NCBI GenBank assembly: GCA_031292515.1 | Contig: JARLGZ010000004.1 | Span: 62,001-126,000 of the forward strand | Origin: Puia sp. | GTDB taxonomy: Bacteria; Bacteroidota; Bacteroidia; Chitinophagales; Chitinophagaceae | Direction of reading: 5' to 3' | DNA length: 64,000 nt | In this document: piece by piece, positions 62,115 through 64,000 of the stretch | Position numbering within the stretch: position 1 is the stretch's first letter | How the letters are laid out: each line of letters begins with the position of its first letter | The notes under the pieces: generated by a model | Told to the model about the DNA's origin: nothing | Database searches by the model: none | The model's input: only the letters and a program-made list of their open reading frames with translations | Made by a program: the position numbers and the translations under genes

Positions 62115-63299
62115 TTACTTAAATGCATTCAACCCCGTTATGTCCATTCCCGTGATCAGCAAATGTACATCATGTGTTCCTTCATACGTGATCACGCTCT
62201 CGATATTCATCATGTGACGCATGATGGGATACTCCCCCGTGATACCCATCCCCCCGAGCATCTGTCGCGCATCCCGGGCGATCTGCGCCGCCACCTCGCA
62301 TCCATTCCGTTTGGCCATGCTGACCTGCGGCGGCGTAGCCTTGCCTTCATTCATGAGCGTCCCCAGCCTCCAGTTCAGGAGCTGCCCCTTCGTGATCTCC
62401 GTGATCATCTCGGCCAGCTTTTTCTGCTGCAGCTGAAAGCCTGCTACCGGCCGGTCAAACTGCACGCGCTCCTTGCCATATCGCAAGGCCGTATCATAGC
62501 AATCCATCGCCGCCCCCAGCACCCCCCAGGCGATACCATAGCGAGCCTTGGTGAGGCAACTCAACGGACCTTTCAACCCCTTTATATTCGGTAATATGTT
62601 TTCCTTCGGCACTTTCACCTGGTCGAATACCAGCTCGCCCGTGGCGGAAGCCCGCAAACTCCACTTTCCGTGAGTAGTCGGCGTACTGAAACCCTCCATC
62701 CCCCTTTCCACGATGACCCCCCGGATCACCCCCTCCTCATCCTTCGCCCAGACGACCGCCACCTGGGCATAAGGCGCATTGCTGATCCACATCTTGCTTC
62801 CATTCAGGATCACATGATCGCCGGCGTCCCTGATATTACTGAGCATACCCGAAGGATCGCTTCCATGATTGGGCTCAGTGAGACCAAAGCAGCCCAGCCA
62901 CTCCCCCGAAGCCAGCCTGGGAAGGTATTTTTTCCGCTGCTCCTCGCTGCCAAATTCATAGATGGGGAACATGACCAGCGAACCCTGTACAGACGCCGTG
63001 GAACGTACGCCGCTATCCCCTCTTTCCAGTTCCTGCATCATCAACCCATAGCTGATATAGTCCAGTCCCCCACCCCCGTATTCGACCGGTATCGTTGGGC
63101 CAAAACATCCCAACGCCCCCAGCTGTTTTACGATCTGGACGGGAAACTCCGCCTTCTGGGCATACTCCTCGATAATCGGAGAGATCTCCTTTTTCACATA
63201 GGTCCTCACCGCATCCCGGACCCACTTATGCTCCTCTGTGAAAAGCTCGTCCAGACCAAAATAATCGGGACTTTGAAAATGATCCGTTTTGACAGCCAT
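62115..63299 (-). CDS. Glutaryl-CoA dehydrogenase-like acyl-CoA dehydrogenase
   Basis: A 394-residue flavoprotein of the size and pattern of glutaryl-CoA dehydrogenase. It shows GCFGPTIPVEYGGGGLDYISYG, the FAD-binding GCFGLTEPNHGSDPSGM and KMWISNAPYAQ, and the catalytic Glu in ESVITYEGTHDVHLLITG. It would oxidise and decarboxylate glutaryl-CoA to crotonyl-CoA in lysine or tryptophan breakdown. The ATG at 63299 (MAVKTDHFQS) is chosen; the 65-residue longer frame reads through the spacer. Confidence 0.9.
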   Translation of the reverse strand: MAVKTDHFQSPDYFGLDELFTEEHKWVRDAVRTYVKKEISPIIEEYAQKAEFPVQIVKQLGALGCFGPTIPVEYGGGGLDYISYGLMMQELERGDSGVRSTASVQGSLVMFPIYEFGSEEQRKKYLPRLASGEWLGCFGLTEPNHGSDPSGMLSNIRDAGDHVILNGSKMWISNAPYAQVAVVWAKDEEGVIRGVIVERGMEGFSTPTTHGKWSLRASATGELVFDQVKVPKENILPNIKGLKGPLSCLTKARYGIAWGVLGAAMDCYDTALRYGKERVQFDRPVAGFQLQQKKLAEMITEITKGQLLNWRLGTLMNEGKATPPQVSMAKRNGCEVAAQIARDARQMLGGMGITGEYPIMRHMMNIESVITYEGTHDVHLLITGMDITGLNAFK

Positions 63300-63497
63300 A
63301 ACAATCGCTTTAAATATCCCACTAATGTAAGTAAAAGCCCCCAAACCTCCTGCCAGCCCAAAATTTATGACCGGCTCACCCGGACCAGGAATCTTTTTTA
63401 CCTTGTACACGGGGGTTTTTGCCCTGGCATGCAACATTGGCCAATAACCCTTGTATTTTATATAAACAACTAAAAACCACCCAACAAAAGCCATAGA

Positions 63498-64000
63498 TTG
63501 GAAGTAACCGCGTCAATATACCCCGATGAGCTGGTAGATCGCTGCCGGCAGGGAGACCCCAGGGGCTATGAGGATTTGTACAGGAAATATTCAAAAGCCA
63601 TGTACAATACCAGCCTGCGCATCGTCAACCACACCGGGGACGCGGAAGACATTTTGCAGGAGGCTTTTACGGATGCATTCAGGTCCCTTGACGAATTCAA
63701 CCATAAGAGCACTTTCGGGGCCTGGTTAAAAAGAATCGTTATTAACAAGTCTATCAATCAGTTGCGAAAAAGACGGCTGGACCTGATAGACATCGAAAAA
63801 ACGAACGCCGGCCACCTGCCGGAAGAGGAGGAGCCGGACGAAAAAGAGATAGAACTGCGGGTGGAGGATATAAAAAAAGCCGTAAAACTGCTTCCCAATG
63901 GCTACCGCACCGTACTCAGCCTCTATCTCTTCGAAGGATATGACCAGGAAGAAATAGCCGAGATACTTCGGGTATCCCATGCGACCGTCCGAACTCAATA
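63498..64000 (+). CDS. RNA polymerase sigma factor, ECF type (partial, runs off right edge)
   Basis: The frame from TTG 63498 (LEVTASIYPDELVDRCRQGD) to the window end contains sigma region 2 (YEDLYRKYSKAMYNTSLRIV, GDAEDILQEAFTDAF, STFGAWLKRIVINKSINQLR) and most of region 4 (LLPNGYRTVLSLYLFEGYDQ, EEIAEILRVSHATVRTQ). The end is missing. No ATG precedes region 2, so the TTG is the likely start. Bacteroidota ECF factors of this kind often act with an anti-sigma factor encoded downstream, which would lie outside the window. Confidence 0.9.
   Translation, partial: MEVTASIYPDELVDRCRQGDPRGYEDLYRKYSKAMYNTSLRIVNHTGDAEDILQEAFTDAFRSLDEFNHKSTFGAWLKRIVINKSINQLRKRRLDLIDIEKTNAGHLPEEEEPDEKEIELRVEDIKKAVKLLPNGYRTVLSLYLFEGYDQEEIAEILRVSHATVRTQ

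Noticed and set aside
63300-63494. N-terminal membrane extension of the glutaryl-CoA dehydrogenase
   Set aside because: The longer frame adds 65 residues of spacer translation; the family starts at the ATG at 63299 and the soluble enzyme has no such anchor.
1-64000. tRNA, rRNA, insertion sequence or prophage genes
   Set aside because: No cloverleaf with a CCA-like end, rRNA-like segment, transposase motif or phage structural gene was recognised by eye; a dedicated RNA and mobile-element search would be needed to exclude small ones.

Overview
The window looks like a chromosomal segment of a Bacteroidota bacterium, most likely a member of the Chitinophagaceae. The reasons are the complete SufABCDSE-type operon with a DUF59 protein, FtsX-type permeases without a fused ATPase, a DUF5686 outer-membrane protein, a DUF1501/DUF1800 pair, a PafA-type phosphatase, a 7TMR-DISM histidine kinase, and promoter elements of the TAnnTTTG (-7) type instead of -35/-10 boxes. 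G+C looks moderately high, a little above one half by eye. I see no rRNA, tRNA, CRISPR array, transposase or phage gene.

Layout. 1-1161: the start of an unknown gene running off the left edge, behind a LysR regulator. 1336-1800: a DUF202 membrane protein. 1898-8160: a three-gene RND efflux operon (TolC-like, RND pump, membrane-fusion protein), with a small unknown exported protein upstream (8350-8787). 9081-23381: a 14 kb sugar-acid locus, all on the minus strand. In order of transcription it holds a FucP-type transporter, a mutarotase, an SDR, an FAH-family hydrolase, a cog3618 lactonase, an L-fucose/L-galactose dehydrogenase-type SDR, a zinc alcohol dehydrogenase, KdgK, KDPG aldolase, UxaB, UxaA and a secreted beta-helix/PDZ protein. 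Together these can be read as a complete L-galactose to tagaturonate to KDPG route plus most of a non-phosphorylative L-fucose route. The L-fuconate dehydratase is absent.

23749-32622: a Gly/Tyr-rich secreted protein, the suf Fe-S cluster operon (sufA-B-C-D-S-E-DUF59) and a PafA phosphatase. 32797-41247: an AONS/SPT-like PLP enzyme, UbiX, LolA, FtsK and a membrane histidine kinase. 41270-50937: a gutted alpha/beta-hydrolase next to an intact one, a coiled-coil protein, a DUF5686 protein, the DUF1501/DUF1800 pair and a tiny lipoprotein. 51152-64000: an unknown polytopic membrane protein beside an alpha-glucuronidase-like hydrolase, DinB, a class A beta-lactamase with an apparent 5' frameshift, a beta-barrel protein, an FtsX permease with a candidate sigma-54 promoter, DUF423, AroK, glutaryl-CoA dehydrogenase and the beginning of an ECF sigma factor.

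The most unusual property is not a gene. Nearly every longer spacer, and several low-constraint protein segments, is built of degenerate short tandem repeats with periods of 7, 9, 14, 15-17 or 21 bp. Different spacers carry different units, but one 7-bp unit family occurs directly after the stop codons of two unrelated genes. These repeats appear to create operon spacers, alternative start codons and low-complexity protein inserts.
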